A DNA stretch of 64,000 nt from Frateuria flava (GCF_017837635.1 NZ_JAGJRS010000021.1:1-64000); one strand, 5' to 3'. Positions 30,053-39,600 are shown, numbered from the stretch's first letter. Notes: generated by a model from the sequence alone, not told the origin. Made by a program: numbers and translations.

Positions 30053-30457
30053 TCAGCCGCCGCTGATCGGATAGGTCTGCACGCCGCCGCTGGCGGCCGG
30101 TGCCGGCTGGGTGGTCGGGCGGCTGGTCGAGGCCGGACGTGCGCTGCCGCACTGGTAGGCGCCCCAGGCCTGCTCGCCATCGACCGGCTCGGCCAGCGGC
30201 TTGACCGTGTCGGCGCCCATCTTGGCCGCCTCGTTGCGCGCCATCACTTCCAACTCGTCGCGCACCTTGATGTCGTTGCGGTCGACCGGGCCGACCCGCT
30301 CCATCACCGACACGGTGACCTTGCCCAGGTCGCGGCATTGCGAGACGTCGCCGTTCCAGGCCGTGCGCACCTGCTTGCCCGCATCGTTGAGGGTGATGCC
30401 CCAGGTGCAGGCGCCGAGGAGCAGGACGGGGACGAGCAGCAGCAGGGTCTTGCGCAT
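30053..30457 (-). CDS. DUF4156-like small lipoprotein
   Basis: A 134-residue lipoprotein. The start MRKTLLLLVPVLLLGACTWG has GGAG 8 bases upstream and a lipobox LGAC with Cys17. The core (CRDLGKVTVSVMERVG, then MARNEAAKMGADTVKPL) resembles the DUF4156/YjeI-type fold seen in small enterobacterial lipoproteins. The Ser/Thr/Pro/Ala-rich tail (residues 105-125) is probably unstructured. Function unknown. Confidence 0.82.
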   Translation of the reverse strand: MRKTLLLLVPVLLLGACTWGITLNDAGKQVRTAWNGDVSQCRDLGKVTVSVMERVGPVDRNDIKVRDELEVMARNEAAKMGADTVKPLAEPVDGEQAWGAYQCGSARPASTSRPTTQPAPAASGGVQTYPISGG

Positions 30458-30563
30458 GGGTGGGGCTCCGAAAGGGCGATCGGGAAGAGGCTCATCGTAC
30501 CGTGGCGGCACGGGAGTGGGCTGAAGGGCAGGCGAAAACCCACGGTCCTCGCCTGCCCTGCGG

Positions 30564-30588
30564 CTCTCCCCCGGCTGCGCCGGGAGAG
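30564..30588 (-). terminator. Hairpin after the M16 peptidase gene
   Basis: CTCTCCCCCGG and CCGGGAGAG flank a short CTGCG loop, about 10 bases past the M16 peptidase stop codon. Without a U-tract, its role as a terminator is inferred from position. Confidence 0.5.
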
Positions 30589-30598
30589 AGCGGGCCTG

Positions 30599-33460
30599 TC
30601 ACTTCACCGGCTTGCCGTCGGCGTCGAGCACCTGCACCTTGCCCAGGTTCAACGCACGCACCGGCGCCTCGATCTTCTTGAGGTCACCGACGATCACCCA
30701 GGTCAGGTGGTCCGGATGGATCACCTCGTCGGCGGCCGCCTGCACCTGCGGATCCTTCAGCGCCTGGATGCGCGCCTTCTCGGTCTGGATCCAGTTGTCG
30801 GGGCGGTCGTACTGGGCGATGTCCGCCAGCGCACCCATCACCGAGGAGGTGGTCTGGTATTCGCCGGGCAGGCTGCGCACGTCGCCTTCCTTGATCTTGG
30901 CGATTTCCTGCGCGGTCAGCGGATGCTTGCCGACCACGCCGCGGGCCTCGGCCAGGATCTGTTCGGCCGAGGGTGCGGTCTTGTCGGTCTGCACCGGCGC
31001 GTACATCAGGAACGGGCGCTGCCCCAGCGCATCGGGCATGAAGCTGTAGGCGCCGTAGGCCCAGTGCTTGTCCTCGCGCAGGTTCATGTTCAGGCGCGAA
31101 GTGAAGGTGCCGCCGAAGGCGCCGTTCATGGTTTCGATCGCCAGGTTGTTGTCGACCTTGGTCGAGGGCGCCAGGCTGCCGGCCAGGATCAGGCTCTGCT
31201 GCGCGCCGGGGCGGTCGATCAGGTAGACGCGCGACGACTCGGGCGCCGCCACGTGGCCCACGTTCTTGGCCGGCACCTTGCCCGCGCCCGGCTTCCAGTC
31301 GCCGAACACCTTGTCCAGCTGCGGAATGATCGTCTCCAGCGTGGTATCGCCGGCGACCAGGATCTGCACGTTGTCCGGGCGGATGAAATCGCCCATGAAG
31401 CGGCGCATGTCGTTGACGTCGAGCGCGGTGATCGATTCGGCGGTGCCCGATCCGGTGAACGGGATCGCATAGGCATGGCCCGGGCCATACAGCAGCGGCG
31501 GCAGCGTGCGCAGCGCGATGCCGATCGGCTGGCTCTTCTCCTGCGCGATGCGCGCCAGCCACTGGCCACGCAGGCGGTTGACGTCATCGGTACGGAAGGC
31601 CGGGTTGCGCACGATGTCGGCGAACAGCGTGAGCGACGGTCCGAGCTTGTCGTTCAGCGCGTTGAGCGAGGCGTTGCAGAAATCCAGGCTGCAGCCGCTG
31701 CCGATGACCGCGCCCAGGCGCTGTTCGCGCTTGGCGATCTCGACCGAGTCCAGCGCCTTCGTGCCCTCGTCCAGCATCGCCATGGTGAAGCTGGAGGTGC
31801 CAAGCTTGCGGCCCTGGTCGGCGGCGTAGCCGGCGTCGAACAGCAGCTGCACCTGCACCGCCGGCACCTCGTGGCGCTCGGCCAGGGTGACTTCGATGCC
31901 GTTGGCGAGCTTGCCATGCTGCAGGGTCGGGAAGGTCAGGCCCGGGAACTGGGTCACCTCCGGCACGCCCTTGCTGCGGTCGACCGGGCTGGGCGTGGTG
32001 TGGAAGTCGCCCTTGGCAGCAAGTCTGGGTTCGGGCTTGCCGGGCAGCGCGGGACGGCCGCCGTAGGTGGCGAAGTCCGTTTCCTCGACCTTGCCCGGCG
32101 TGACGGTGACGGTGTAGTCGCCCTTGGCGATCCACTGGTTGGCGGCAGCCTTGACGCTGGCCGGGGTGGCCGCCATCAGCGTGGCGAAGTCCTTCTGGTA
32201 CGCGCTGGGGTCCTGCTGATAGAGCTGTCCCTCGGCGAGGATCATCGCCTGCGTGTTGACCCGCTCCAGGCCACGCACGAACGACGCGCGGATGCCGGTC
32301 TTGACGCGCTCGAGCTCGTCGGCGGTGGGGCCGTCCTTGAGGAACTTCGCCCACTCGTCGGCCACCGCGGCCTCGACCTTGGCCGGGTCGGCGCCCTTCT
32401 TCACGTCCACCTGCAATTCGAACAGGCTGGCCAGCACGTGCTGCTCGATGTCGACCGAGACGTCGTCGGCGAGCTTGTCCTTGTAGACCAGACGCTGGTA
32501 CAGGCGAGAGGTCTTGCCGCCGCCCAGCACTGCCGCCGCAAGCTGCAGCTGGTTGAGTTCCTGGTCGTTGCGCGAGGGCACGTTCCATTCGCGGTAGATG
32601 CGTGTCTGCGCGACGTTGTCGGTCATCGCGCCGCGGGTGGACTTGTCGCGCGGGGTGATCCACACCTGCGGGCGCGGCACGGCCGGGCCGGAACCGATGT
32701 CGCCGAAATACTTGAGCATCTTCTGCTTCGCCTGCGCCGGCGTGATGTCGCCGGCCAGCACCACCACCGTGTTGGCGGCGCCGTAGTAATCCTTGAACCA
32801 CTGCTTGACGTCGGCGAGCGAGGCGGCGTTCAAGTCGGCCATCGAGCCGATCGTGTCGTGGTGGTAGGGATGATTGGCCGGGAAGGCCTCGGCCTGGATC
32901 AGCTCGCTGACGCGGCCGTAGGGCTGGTTCTCGCCCTGGCGCTTCTCGTTCTGCACCACACCGCGCTGCTCGTCCAGCTCTTTCTGGCCGATCGCGCCGA
33001 GCAGGTGGCCCATGCGGTCGGACTCCATCCACAGCGCCATGTCCAGCGCGGTGGTGGGAACGGTTTCGAAGTAATTGGTGCGGTCCAGCCAGGTGGTGCC
33101 GTTCATGTCGGTGGCGCCGGCCAGCTCGAACGGCTTGAAGTATTCGTCCTTGTGGTTCTCCGAGCCCTGGAACATCAGGTGCTCGAACAGATGCGCGAAG
33201 CCCGTCTTGCCCTTCGGCTCATAGGAGGAGCCCACGTGGTACCACACGCTCACGGCCACCACCGGCGCCTTGTGATCCTCGTGCACCACGACCGTCAGGC
33301 CGTTGGGCAGGGTGAAGCGCTCGTACTTCAGCTCGGGGATCTTCGACGCCTGCGCCGCCGGCGCGTCGGCGGCCTGCGCCACCGGCAGCAGGGCCGGTCC
33401 GGCGAGCAGGCTGGCGGCGATCAGCGCCAGCGCGGTCTTGGGTGGGAAACGCTTTGCCAC
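30599..33460 (-). CDS. M16 family zinc metallopeptidase (pitrilysin/insulinase-like), exported
   Basis: A 953-residue two-half M16 peptidase. The GTG at 33460 is chosen because AGGAGG stands 7 bases upstream and a signal peptide follows directly (MAKRFPPKTALALIAASLLAG). The first half has the inverted zinc motif HLFEH at 90-94 and a downstream ligand Glu172 (VVQNEKR). The second half (from about residue 500) has lost the motif, as expected for the non-catalytic half. It probably degrades peptides in the periplasm. Confidence 0.95.
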   Translation of the reverse strand: MAKRFPPKTALALIAASLLAGPALLPVAQAADAPAAQASKIPELKYERFTLPNGLTVVVHEDHKAPVVAVSVWYHVGSSYEPKGKTGFAHLFEHLMFQGSENHKDEYFKPFELAGATDMNGTTWLDRTNYFETVPTTALDMALWMESDRMGHLLGAIGQKELDEQRGVVQNEKRQGENQPYGRVSELIQAEAFPANHPYHHDTIGSMADLNAASLADVKQWFKDYYGAANTVVVLAGDITPAQAKQKMLKYFGDIGSGPAVPRPQVWITPRDKSTRGAMTDNVAQTRIYREWNVPSRNDQELNQLQLAAAVLGGGKTSRLYQRLVYKDKLADDVSVDIEQHVLASLFELQVDVKKGADPAKVEAAVADEWAKFLKDGPTADELERVKTGIRASFVRGLERVNTQAMILAEGQLYQQDPSAYQKDFATLMAATPASVKAAANQWIAKGDYTVTVTPGKVEETDFATYGGRPALPGKPEPRLAAKGDFHTTPSPVDRSKGVPEVTQFPGLTFPTLQHGKLANGIEVTLAERHEVPAVQVQLLFDAGYAADQGRKLGTSSFTMAMLDEGTKALDSVEIAKREQRLGAVIGSGCSLDFCNASLNALNDKLGPSLTLFADIVRNPAFRTDDVNRLRGQWLARIAQEKSQPIGIALRTLPPLLYGPGHAYAIPFTGSGTAESITALDVNDMRRFMGDFIRPDNVQILVAGDTTLETIIPQLDKVFGDWKPGAGKVPAKNVGHVAAPESSRVYLIDRPGAQQSLILAGSLAPSTKVDNNLAIETMNGAFGGTFTSRLNMNLREDKHWAYGAYSFMPDALGQRPFLMYAPVQTDKTAPSAEQILAEARGVVGKHPLTAQEIAKIKEGDVRSLPGEYQTTSSVMGALADIAQYDRPDNWIQTEKARIQALKDPQVQAAADEVIHPDHLTWVIVGDLKKIEAPVRALNLGKVQVLDADGKPVK

Positions 33461-33712
33461 GGTGCAACCTCCTGTCTCACGAAAGAGGTCCGAGGCTATC
33501 GGTCCGGGACAAGCAAGCACAAGCGCCAGAGGTCGCGGCGCTGTCCGGACGGTGTCCGCCCGCGGACCGCACACTGTCCGCGGACAACCCACGCGCATGG
33601 CGCAAGGTCTGACAAACGTCAGTAGATCAACGGGTTTGCTGCCACTGCATGGCTGGCACGGGGCTTGCCACACTGGCTACAGGAACCCCCCCTGCCCCAA
33701 GGAACCGAAGCC

Positions 33713-33919
33713 ATGAAACTTGAAACCTATTTGCTGCGCAGCCTGTTCGCCGCCTGCCTGCTGGTATGCGGATGCATCATGGCCTCGATGGTGTTCACGC
33801 CCGGCCCGGTGCAGCTGGCCGGCAGCGGCGATGGCGCCCAGCTCGGCGTGATGCTGGCCGTGCCCGGCGCATGCATGCTGCCGCCCGATGGCGTGGTCTG
33901 CCCGCGGCAGGAAAGCTGA
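33713..33919 (+). CDS. Small single-span or exported protein, 68 residues
   Basis: The ATG follows AAGGA with 8-base spacing. The product starts MKLETYLLRSLFAACLLVCG and continues CIMASMVFTPG, which gives one hydrophobic segment at residues 8-28. A short extracytoplasmic tail with two Cys (GACMLPPDGVVC) follows. No family is recognised. It diverges from the M16 gene across 252 bases and precedes trmL by 60 bases. Confidence 0.6.
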   Translation: MKLETYLLRSLFAACLLVCGCIMASMVFTPGPVQLAGSGDGAQLGVMLAVPGACMLPPDGVVCPRQES

Positions 33920-33967
33920 CCCGCGTGCGCCTGACCCCTGCCCGAGCCATCGACGGCCCGCGCAGCG

Positions 33968-33973
33968 GATAAT
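33968..33973 (+). promoter_or_regulatory. Candidate -10 box of trmL
   Basis: GATAAT, then 6 bases (GGCCGG), then the trmL ATG. No ribosome binding site is visible, so a leaderless transcript starting at the ATG is suggested. Confidence 0.45.
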
Positions 33974-33979
33974 GGCCGG

Positions 33980-34447
33980 ATGCTGCATGTCATCCTCTTC
34001 CGCCCGGAAATCCCGCCGAACACCGGCAACGCCATCCGCCTGTGCGCCAACACCGGCGCCTCACTGCACCTGATCCGCCCGCTCGGCTTCGAACTGGACG
34101 ACGCCCGTCTGCGCCGTGCGGGCCTGGACTACCACGAGTACGCCCGCGTCAGGGTGCATGACGATCTGGCCGCGTGCCTGGCAGCGCTGGGCCAGCCGCG
34201 CGTATTCGCCTTCTCCACCCGCGGCCGCGTTGCCCATGTCGATGCCCGCTACACCGAGGGCGACGCCCTGCTGTTCGGCTGCGAGACCGCCGGCCTGCCG
34301 GGCGATGTGCTGGACGCCATCCCGCCGGACCAGCGCCTGCGCCTGCCGATGCGGCCCGAGAGCCGCAGCCTCAACCTGTCCAACAGCGTGGCGGTGGCCG
34401 TCTACGAAGCCTGGCGCCAGCTGGGGTTTGCCGGCGCCGTGTCGTAG
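33980..34447 (+). CDS. trmL: tRNA (cytidine(34)-2'-O)-methyltransferase TrmL
   Basis: A 155-residue SPOUT methyltransferase that 2'-O-methylates the wobble base of tRNA-Leu. The N-terminal motif is [20 protein letters not shown]. The knot region contains [11 protein letters not shown] and [18 protein letters not shown], the SAM-binding trefoil signatures. Length is normal. The stop TAG is part of the GTAG head of a palindromic repeat at 34444. Confidence 0.96.
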   Translation: MLHVILFRPEIPPNTGNAIRLCANTGASLHLIRPLGFELDDARLRRAGLDYHEYARVRVHDDLAACLAALGQPRVFAFSTRGRVAHVDARYTEGDALLFGCETAGLPGDVLDAIPPDQRLRLPMRPESRSLNLSNSVAVAVYEAWRQLGFAGAVS

Positions 34448-34519
34448 GCGCCCGCTTGCGGGCGATGCTCGTGATCCGGTGGCAGCAAGGCAGGGCCTCG
34501 CCCGCAAGCGGGTTCCTTC
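34444..34519. repeat. GTAGGCGC-type palindromic pair (REP/BIME)
   Basis: GTAGGCGCCCGCTTGCGGGC faces GCCCGCAAGCGGGTTCCTT. The element starts at the trmL stop codon (GTAG supplies TAG) and fills most of the gap to ubiJ. Confidence 0.72.
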
Positions 34520-34554
34520 AAAGGCACGAAGGCCGATGTGGCGCTGGTGGCCGC

Positions 34555-34560
34555 TACAAT
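34555..34560 (+). promoter_or_regulatory. Candidate -10 box of ubiJ
   Basis: TACAAT, 6 bases (CGCCGG), then the ubiJ ATG with no Shine-Dalgarno sequence; the same geometry as trmL. It would also drive ubiB. Confidence 0.45.
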
Positions 34561-34566
34561 CGCCGG

Positions 34567-35214
34567 ATGAACGCCCCCACCCCGAACGCATGGCTCCCGC
34601 AGCCGCTGCGCAAGCTCGCCGGTCGCGCGCTGGAAACCGCGCTCAACCACACGCTCTCGCTCGATCCGGACACGCGGCAGAAACTGGCTGCGCTCGCCGG
34701 TCGCAGCATTCAGTTGCACCTGCGCGGGCCGGAGCTGGCGCTCTGCGTGACGGTGGAGGGCGAGCGCCTGCACGTCGGCCCGCCGCAGGACACCAGCCAG
34801 TTGCGCGTGGCGGCCAGCCCCGGCAGCCTGCTGGCGATGGCATTGCGCCGCGGCGACGAGGGCGTCTCGCCAGGCAAGGTCGAGATCGCCGGTGACGCCG
34901 ACCTGGCGCGCCGGCTGGAGAAACTGGCCAGCACCTTCCAGCCGGATTTCGAGGAAGCCTTCGCGCGCAGCTTCGGCGACGTGCTCGGCGTGCCGCTGGC
35001 GCAGGCGATCACCAAAGGCCTGCGCCATGCGCGCGAAAGTGCACAGCATCTCGGCCAGGACAGCGCCGACTGGCTGCGCGACGAGGCCCGGCTGACTCCG
35101 GCGATGGGCGAAGTGGACGATTTTCTCGACGGCGTGGACGCGCTGCGCGAGCGCAGCGAACGCCTCGAAGCCCGCCTGGTGCGCCTGCGCCAGCGCATGG
35201 GGCCGCGCGCATGA
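34567..35214 (+). CDS. ubiJ: Ubiquinone biosynthesis accessory factor UbiJ (SCP2 domain)
   Basis: A 215-residue lipid-binding accessory protein that, with UbiK, supports assembly of the ubiquinone hydroxylation complex. The N-terminal SCP2 domain spans about residues 15-110 ([20 protein letters not shown], then [13 protein letters not shown]). A helical coiled-coil tail follows ([22 protein letters not shown]). The stop overlaps the ubiB start (ATGA), and the UbiJ-UbiB pairing supports the name. ubiE, often adjacent, is not here. Confidence 0.93.
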   Translation: MNAPTPNAWLPQPLRKLAGRALETALNHTLSLDPDTRQKLAALAGRSIQLHLRGPELALCVTVEGERLHVGPPQDTSQLRVAASPGSLLAMALRRGDEGVSPGKVEIAGDADLARRLEKLASTFQPDFEEAFARSFGDVLGVPLAQAITKGLRHARESAQHLGQDSADWLRDEARLTPAMGEVDDFLDGVDALRERSERLEARLVRLRQRMGPRA

Positions 35215-36857
35215 CGCCGCTGAAGGTGGTGCCTGGCGTGCTGCGAGTGGCCTCGGTACTGCTCGCCTGGCGGCTGGACGAGCTGGTCGACGCGGCGCAC
35301 CTGTATCGGCCGCTGAAGCTGCTGAGGCCGCTGCTCGCCCGCTCGCGCCCGGGCGCCCGCGAACTTCCGCGCGGCGCGCGGCTGGCGATGGCGCTGACGG
35401 AGCTGGGGCCGATCTTCGTCAAGGCCGGGCAGGTGCTGTCGACCCGGCGAGACCTGATCCCGGCCGACATCGCCGACGAGCTGGCGCAGCTGCAGGACCA
35501 GGTGCCGCCGTTTCCCGGCAGCGAAGCCCGCGTCATCGTGGAAAACGAGCTCAAGGCACGCATCGGACGGCTATACGCCCAATTCGACGAAACGCCGCTG
35601 GCCTCCGCGTCGATCGCCCAGGTCCACGCCGCCACCCTGCACGACGGCAGCGCCGTGGTGGTGAAGGTGCTGCGTCCGGGCATCGAACAGAAGATCGCGC
35701 GCGACATCGCGCTGATGCGTTCGCTGGGCGAGCTGGCGCAACGCTGGCATCCCAACGCGGACAAGATCCGTCCACTCGACGTCGTCGCCGAAGTGGAAAA
35801 GATGCTCGAGAACGAGCTGGACCTGCAGCGCGAAGGCGCCAGCGCCAGCCTGCTCAAGCGCAACTTCGAAAGCGGCGTGGATCTCTACGTGCCGGCGGTG
35901 CACTGGGACTTCACTTCCGAGCGGGTGCTCACGCTCGAGCGCGTGCACGGCGTGAGCGCGGACGACATCGCCGCCATCGACGCGGCCGGCATCGACCGCA
36001 AGGCACTGGCCGCCAAGGGCGTGCGGGTGTTCTACGAGCAGGTCTTCCGCGACAACTTCTTCCACGCCGATGCGCACCCGGGCAACATCTGGGTGGATCT
36101 CGAGCGGCGCGCGGAACCGCGCTTCGTCGCGCTCGACTTCGGCATCATGGGTTCATTGCCCGAGGCCGACCAGTACTGGCTGGCACAGAACTTCATCGCC
36201 CTGTTCGAGCGCGACTACGCGCGCATCGCGCAACTGCACGTGGCGGCCGGCTGGATGCCCGCGACGGTGCGCCTGGACGAGCTGGAGGCGGCCATCCGCA
36301 CGGTGTGCGAGCCCTACTTCACCCGTCCGTTGTCGCAGATCTCGCTGGCCGAGGTGGTGGTCAAGCTGTTCCAGACCGCGCGGCGCTTCGAGCTGACCCT
36401 GCAGCCGCAGCTGATCCTGCTGCAGAAGACGCTGCTCAACATCGAGGGCGTCGGGCGCATGCTCGATCCGGATATCGATATCTGGGCAGTGGCCCACCCG
36501 GTGCTCAAGCGCATCCTGCGCGAGCGCTACAGCGCCCGGCGCACCCTGCGTGCGGTGCGCCAACGGCTGCCCGAGTGGCTGCACGCCGCACCGCAGCTGC
36601 CCGAGCTGGTGCGCGATGCACTGCGCCAGACGGCCAGTGGTGAGCAGCGGCAGCTGGCCGACCCGGCGCAGTTGGCGCTGCATGCGGAGCTTGCGCTGCG
36701 CCGGCGGCGCGCGCTGCTCGGCGGACTGTTCGGTACGGCCTTGCTCGGCTGCGCCACGCTGTTGTGGATTGCGGGCGGACCGGCCGGCTCGGACTGGGTG
36801 GCACTGGGCTGCCTGGCCGTCGCCCTGCTCGCCTTCCTGACCAGCGCCCGCCGCTGA
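35211..36857 (+). CDS. ubiB: Ubiquinone biosynthesis regulatory protein kinase UbiB
   Basis: A 548-residue atypical kinase/ATPase of the ADCK/UbiB family, needed for ubiquinone synthesis at the inner membrane. The KxGQ signature is KAGQ at 71-74. [15 protein letters not shown] is the family A-rich loop, [15 protein letters not shown] the catalytic loop and [12 protein letters not shown] the DFG site. Two membrane helices lie near the C-terminus (about 500-545: [20 protein letters not shown] and the following segment). Translation is coupled to ubiJ. Confidence 0.97.
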   Translation: MTPLKVVPGVLRVASVLLAWRLDELVDAAHLYRPLKLLRPLLARSRPGARELPRGARLAMALTELGPIFVKAGQVLSTRRDLIPADIADELAQLQDQVPPFPGSEARVIVENELKARIGRLYAQFDETPLASASIAQVHAATLHDGSAVVVKVLRPGIEQKIARDIALMRSLGELAQRWHPNADKIRPLDVVAEVEKMLENELDLQREGASASLLKRNFESGVDLYVPAVHWDFTSERVLTLERVHGVSADDIAAIDAAGIDRKALAAKGVRVFYEQVFRDNFFHADAHPGNIWVDLERRAEPRFVALDFGIMGSLPEADQYWLAQNFIALFERDYARIAQLHVAAGWMPATVRLDELEAAIRTVCEPYFTRPLSQISLAEVVVKLFQTARRFELTLQPQLILLQKTLLNIEGVGRMLDPDIDIWAVAHPVLKRILRERYSARRTLRAVRQRLPEWLHAAPQLPELVRDALRQTASGEQRQLADPAQLALHAELALRRRRALLGGLFGTALLGCATLLWIAGGPAGSDWVALGCLAVALLAFLTSARR

Positions 36858-36897
36858 TCCGGCGCTGCAGAACCTCCAATCGCCGCGCAGTGCCCCT

Positions 36898-36968
36898 GTA
36901 GGAGCGCACCCTGTGCGCGACCACGCGCCTGCCAGTCCGGTGAGGCCGCGCACGGGGTGCGCTCCCAC
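36898..36968. repeat. GTAGGAGCGCACC-type palindromic pair (REP/BIME)
   Basis: GTAGGAGCGCACCCTGTGCG faces CGCGCACGGGGTGCGCTCCCA about 30 bases on. It lies between ubiB and truC. The GTAG head plus imperfect GC-rich stem is the form of REP sequences moved by RAYT transposases; no RAYT gene is in the window. Confidence 0.78.
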
Positions 36969-37001
36969 AAGGGTTCATCAAGTTGTTGAGCTCCTGAAGA
37001 A

Positions 37002-37703
37002 ATGATGCTCGATATCCTCCATCAGGACGACGCCCTGCTCGCGGTCAACAAGCCCGCGGGCCTGCCCGTGCATCGCTCGAAGCTGATCGGGCCGGCCGAG
37101 GCCTTCCTGATCGACCTGCTGCGCGAACAGATCGGTGGCGAGCTGTTCCTGGCCCACCGCCTCGACCGCGCCACCAGTGGCGTGCTGCTGGTCGCCCGCT
37201 CGACTGCGGTGGCCGCCGCACTGGGCGAGCAGTTCATGGCCCGCCAGGTGCACAAGCAGTACCTGGCCGTGGTGCGCGGCTGGCCTGAACCGGCCGAGGA
37301 CCTGGTCGACTATCCGCTGCCCGGCTCGCGCGAAACCGGCCCGCGCCGCGAGGCACGCACGCACTACCGGCGCCTGGCCACGGTCGAGGTGCCGATCGCG
37401 CTGGGCCGCTATCCGCAGCAACGCTACGCACTGGTGCTGGCCGAGCCGGAGACCGGCCGCTTCCGCCAGATCCGCAAGCACATGGCGCACATTCATCATC
37501 CGGTGATCGGCGATTGCCAGCACGGACGCGGCGACCACAACCGCCTGTACAAGCAGCACTTCGGATGCCACCGCATGCTGCTGCACGCCTGGCATCTGCA
37601 GTTCGCGCATCCGGTCAGCGGCGCGCCCGTAAGGTTGGAGGCGCCGCTGGATGAGGCGTTCCAGGCTGTGCTGGGGCGTTTTGGCTGGGGGTTGGTGGGC
37701 TGA
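37002..37703 (+). CDS. truC: tRNA pseudouridine(65) synthase TruC
   Basis: A 233-residue RluA-family pseudouridine synthase. The start region ILHQDDALLAVNKPAGLPVHRS and the catalytic Asp55 in AHRLDRATSGVLL are TruC-like, and no S4 domain is present. RFRQIRKHMAHIHHPVIGD and HRMLLHAWHLQFAHP follow as in the family. The last codons and the stop (GLVG, TGA) lie inside a GGTGGGCTGAAGCCCACC palindrome, so the C-terminus appears to be set by the repeat. Confidence 0.94.
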   Translation: MMLDILHQDDALLAVNKPAGLPVHRSKLIGPAEAFLIDLLREQIGGELFLAHRLDRATSGVLLVARSTAVAAALGEQFMARQVHKQYLAVVRGWPEPAEDLVDYPLPGSRETGPRREARTHYRRLATVEVPIALGRYPQQRYALVLAEPETGRFRQIRKHMAHIHHPVIGDCQHGRGDHNRLYKQHFGCHRMLLHAWHLQFAHPVSGAPVRLEAPLDEAFQAVLGRFGWGLVG

Positions 37704-37755
37704 AGCCCACCCTACTGGCGCACGGCATGGCCGTAGGGTGGGCTTCAGCCTACCA
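37694..37755. repeat. GTAGGGTGGGCTTCAGCC-type palindromic pair
   Basis: GGTGGGCTGAAGCCCACCCTAC faces GTAGGGTGGGCTTCAGCCTACC across 18 bases. It overlaps the truC stop codon and stands just before arfB. Confidence 0.8.
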
Positions 37756-37767
37756 ACCGCGATCCCC

Positions 37768-37773
37768 TAAACT
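37768..37773 (+). promoter_or_regulatory. Candidate -10 box of arfB
   Basis: TAAACT, 6 bases (GCGCCG), then the arfB ATG; no Shine-Dalgarno sequence is visible. Confidence 0.4.
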
Positions 37774-37779
37774 GCGCCG

Positions 37780-38202
37780 ATGCTGCAGATCAGCCGCACC
37801 CTCACGCTCCCCGACACCGAACTGACCGAACGCTTCCTGCGCGCGGACGGCCCCGGCGGGCAACACGTCAACCGCACCGAGAGTGCGGTGGAGCTGCGTT
37901 TCGACGTCGCCTCCTCGCCGTCGTTGCCCGAGCCGGTGCGTGCGCGCCTGCTCTCGCGGCGCGACCGGCGCATGACCGACGAAGGCGTGCTGGTGATCCA
38001 GGCACGCCGCTTCCGCGAGCAGGCGCGCAACCGCGACGACGCGCGCGAGCGCCTCGCCGATATCGTGCGCGGCGCATTGGCCGCGCCGAAGAAGCGCCTG
38101 GCCACGCGCCCCACGCGCGCCTCGAAGGAGCGCCGCCTGGCTGGCAAGCAGCAACGCGGCAAGCTCAAGCAGGGCCGCTCGCGTGACTGGAGCGGCGAAT
38201 GA
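37780..38202 (+). CDS. arfB: Alternative ribosome-rescue factor ArfB (YaeJ)
   Basis: A 140-residue peptidyl-tRNA hydrolase that frees stalled ribosomes. The catalytic GGQ is at 26-28 (DGPGGQHVNRTESAVELRF). The C-terminal basic tail (KERRLAGKQQRGKLKQGRSR) would enter the empty mRNA channel. Length matches the family. The stop overlaps the next start by ATGA. Confidence 0.96.
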   Translation: MLQISRTLTLPDTELTERFLRADGPGGQHVNRTESAVELRFDVASSPSLPEPVRARLLSRRDRRMTDEGVLVIQARRFREQARNRDDARERLADIVRGALAAPKKRLATRPTRASKERRLAGKQQRGKLKQGRSRDWSGE

Positions 38203-38792
38203 GCGGTGCCATCCTGCCGCCGCTGCCGCCACAGGCGCCGCGGATCGACAGCCGCTTCTGGCCCTGGCTGATGCGCGGCCTGCTGCGCCTGTCCGGCTGG
38301 CGCCTGCTCGGCGAACTGCCGGACGTTCCGAAGCTGATCATCATCGGCGCACCCCACTCCTCCTACTGGGACGGCGTATGGGGCCTGATGATGAAGATCG
38401 CGCTGGGCGCGGACATCAAGGTGATGATCAAGCGCGAGGTGCTGGACAGCCCGCTGGGCCTGGTCCTGCGGCCACTGGGCATGATCGGCATCAACCGCAA
38501 GGCCGCGCTGAACGTGGTCGGCCAGATGGTGCGCCGCTTCGGCGACCATCCGCGCATGTGGCTGGGCATCACCCCCGAGGGCACGCGCAAGCACGTCACG
38601 CAATGGAAGAGCGGCTTCCTGCGCATCGCGCGCGAGGCCCAGGTGCCGATCCTGCCGGTGTTCCTGGACTACCCGACCAGAACCTTCACGCTGGGCACGC
38701 CGCAGTACGCAACGGACGATCCGGACGCCGACATGGCGCGCATCCGCGCGCTGTTCCGCGGCTATCGCGGCAAGCATCGGGATTCCGAGTAG
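38199..38792 (+). CDS. Lysophospholipid acyltransferase family protein (PlsC-like)
   Basis: A 197-residue acyltransferase. The HX4D motif is HSSYWD (His53, Asp58) and the second motif is ITPEGTRK. LPVFLDYPTRTFTLG is the later conserved block. The class acylates lysophospholipids or related acceptors at the membrane; the acceptor is not predictable. It is translationally coupled to arfB. Confidence 0.92.
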   Translation: MSGAILPPLPPQAPRIDSRFWPWLMRGLLRLSGWRLLGELPDVPKLIIIGAPHSSYWDGVWGLMMKIALGADIKVMIKREVLDSPLGLVLRPLGMIGINRKAALNVVGQMVRRFGDHPRMWLGITPEGTRKHVTQWKSGFLRIAREAQVPILPVFLDYPTRTFTLGTPQYATDDPDADMARIRALFRGYRGKHRDSE

Positions 38793-38925
38793 GGATGTGC
38801 CACGCGTGGGGCAAACCCTACGCGACCCGTTCGCCCAGCCCTACGGCAAGCGTGCAGGCCCGCAGCCGTCCGGCCCGTTGCCGCGTGATAACGTCCCCGG
38901 GGTCACTGGACTGCGTCAAACGGAC

Positions 38926-39600
38926 ATGACCCCAAGCCCTACGCGCCCCCGAATCGGCCCCCGGCCGCCCGCCACCGCGTACCTGTGCGGAATGGCCCTT
39001 CTTCTCGCAGGATGCTCGCCAATGGGACAGTCACCTGCGTCGTCGCGCGCACCCTCGCCATCGGGCGTGATCCCCGCGCACATCCCGCTGGACGCCCATC
39101 ACATCGTCCACATCGATACCAGCAAGCCGATCCCGTTCGACGAGCACAGCTTTGGCTCGTACTGTTTCGATACCTACGGTTGCAAGGTTCTTTATAACGG
39201 GCGCTACGACAGCCATGACCCCGAAGACGTCAAGCAGGCTTCGTCGGCGTCACTGGGCGCCAAGTACCCGGACGACATGTATGCCAGCTGGATCGGGATT
39301 CGGAACTTCCCTCGTCCGGCACATGTGACATGGCGATCCAAGGACGGCCAACCGCACGAGGCCGAAGTAGATATTGCCAAGATCTTTGCAGATCAAACGG
39401 TTCGCCATCGCGTACCACAAGCTGATCTGCCAGCAATACTCAAAGCCCCTGTCTACCCGGGCATTATCCTTGAGGTCAACGATCGGACGATCAACGTCTA
39501 TATGCGTGCGTTCGTTACGACCAACAAACTCCAGATTGCCGGAAACCCGTATAGCAGTTTCCGTGACGACCTGATTCTTGTTCACAGCAAGACGTACTGA
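38926..39600 (+). CDS. Lipoprotein, candidate immunity protein of the adjacent lipase
   Basis: A 224-residue lipoprotein. The signal peptide ends in LLLAGC with the lipid-bearing Cys at residue 29; MTPSPTRP is the chosen start. The body holds VTWRSKDGQPHEAEVDIAKI and ILEVNDRTINVYMRAF, then YSSFRDDLILVHSKTY. These features recall lipoproteins found beside DUF2235 lipases in xanthomonads. Its 3' half is visibly less GC-rich than the surroundings. The stop is 20 bases before the lipase. A periplasmic inhibitor of a lipase delivered by neighbouring cells is the best reading, but it is inference. Confidence 0.75.
   Translation: MTPSPTRPRIGPRPPATAYLCGMALLLAGCSPMGQSPASSRAPSPSGVIPAHIPLDAHHIVHIDTSKPIPFDEHSFGSYCFDTYGCKVLYNGRYDSHDPEDVKQASSASLGAKYPDDMYASWIGIRNFPRPAHVTWRSKDGQPHEAEVDIAKIFADQTVRHRVPQADLPAILKAPVYPGIILEVNDRTINVYMRAFVTTNKLQIAGNPYSSFRDDLILVHSKTY

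Noticed and set aside
30338-33625. 1095-codon plus-strand open frame opposite the M16 peptidase
   Set aside because: Antisense shadow; the minus strand encodes an intact M16 protein with a signal peptide and zinc motif.
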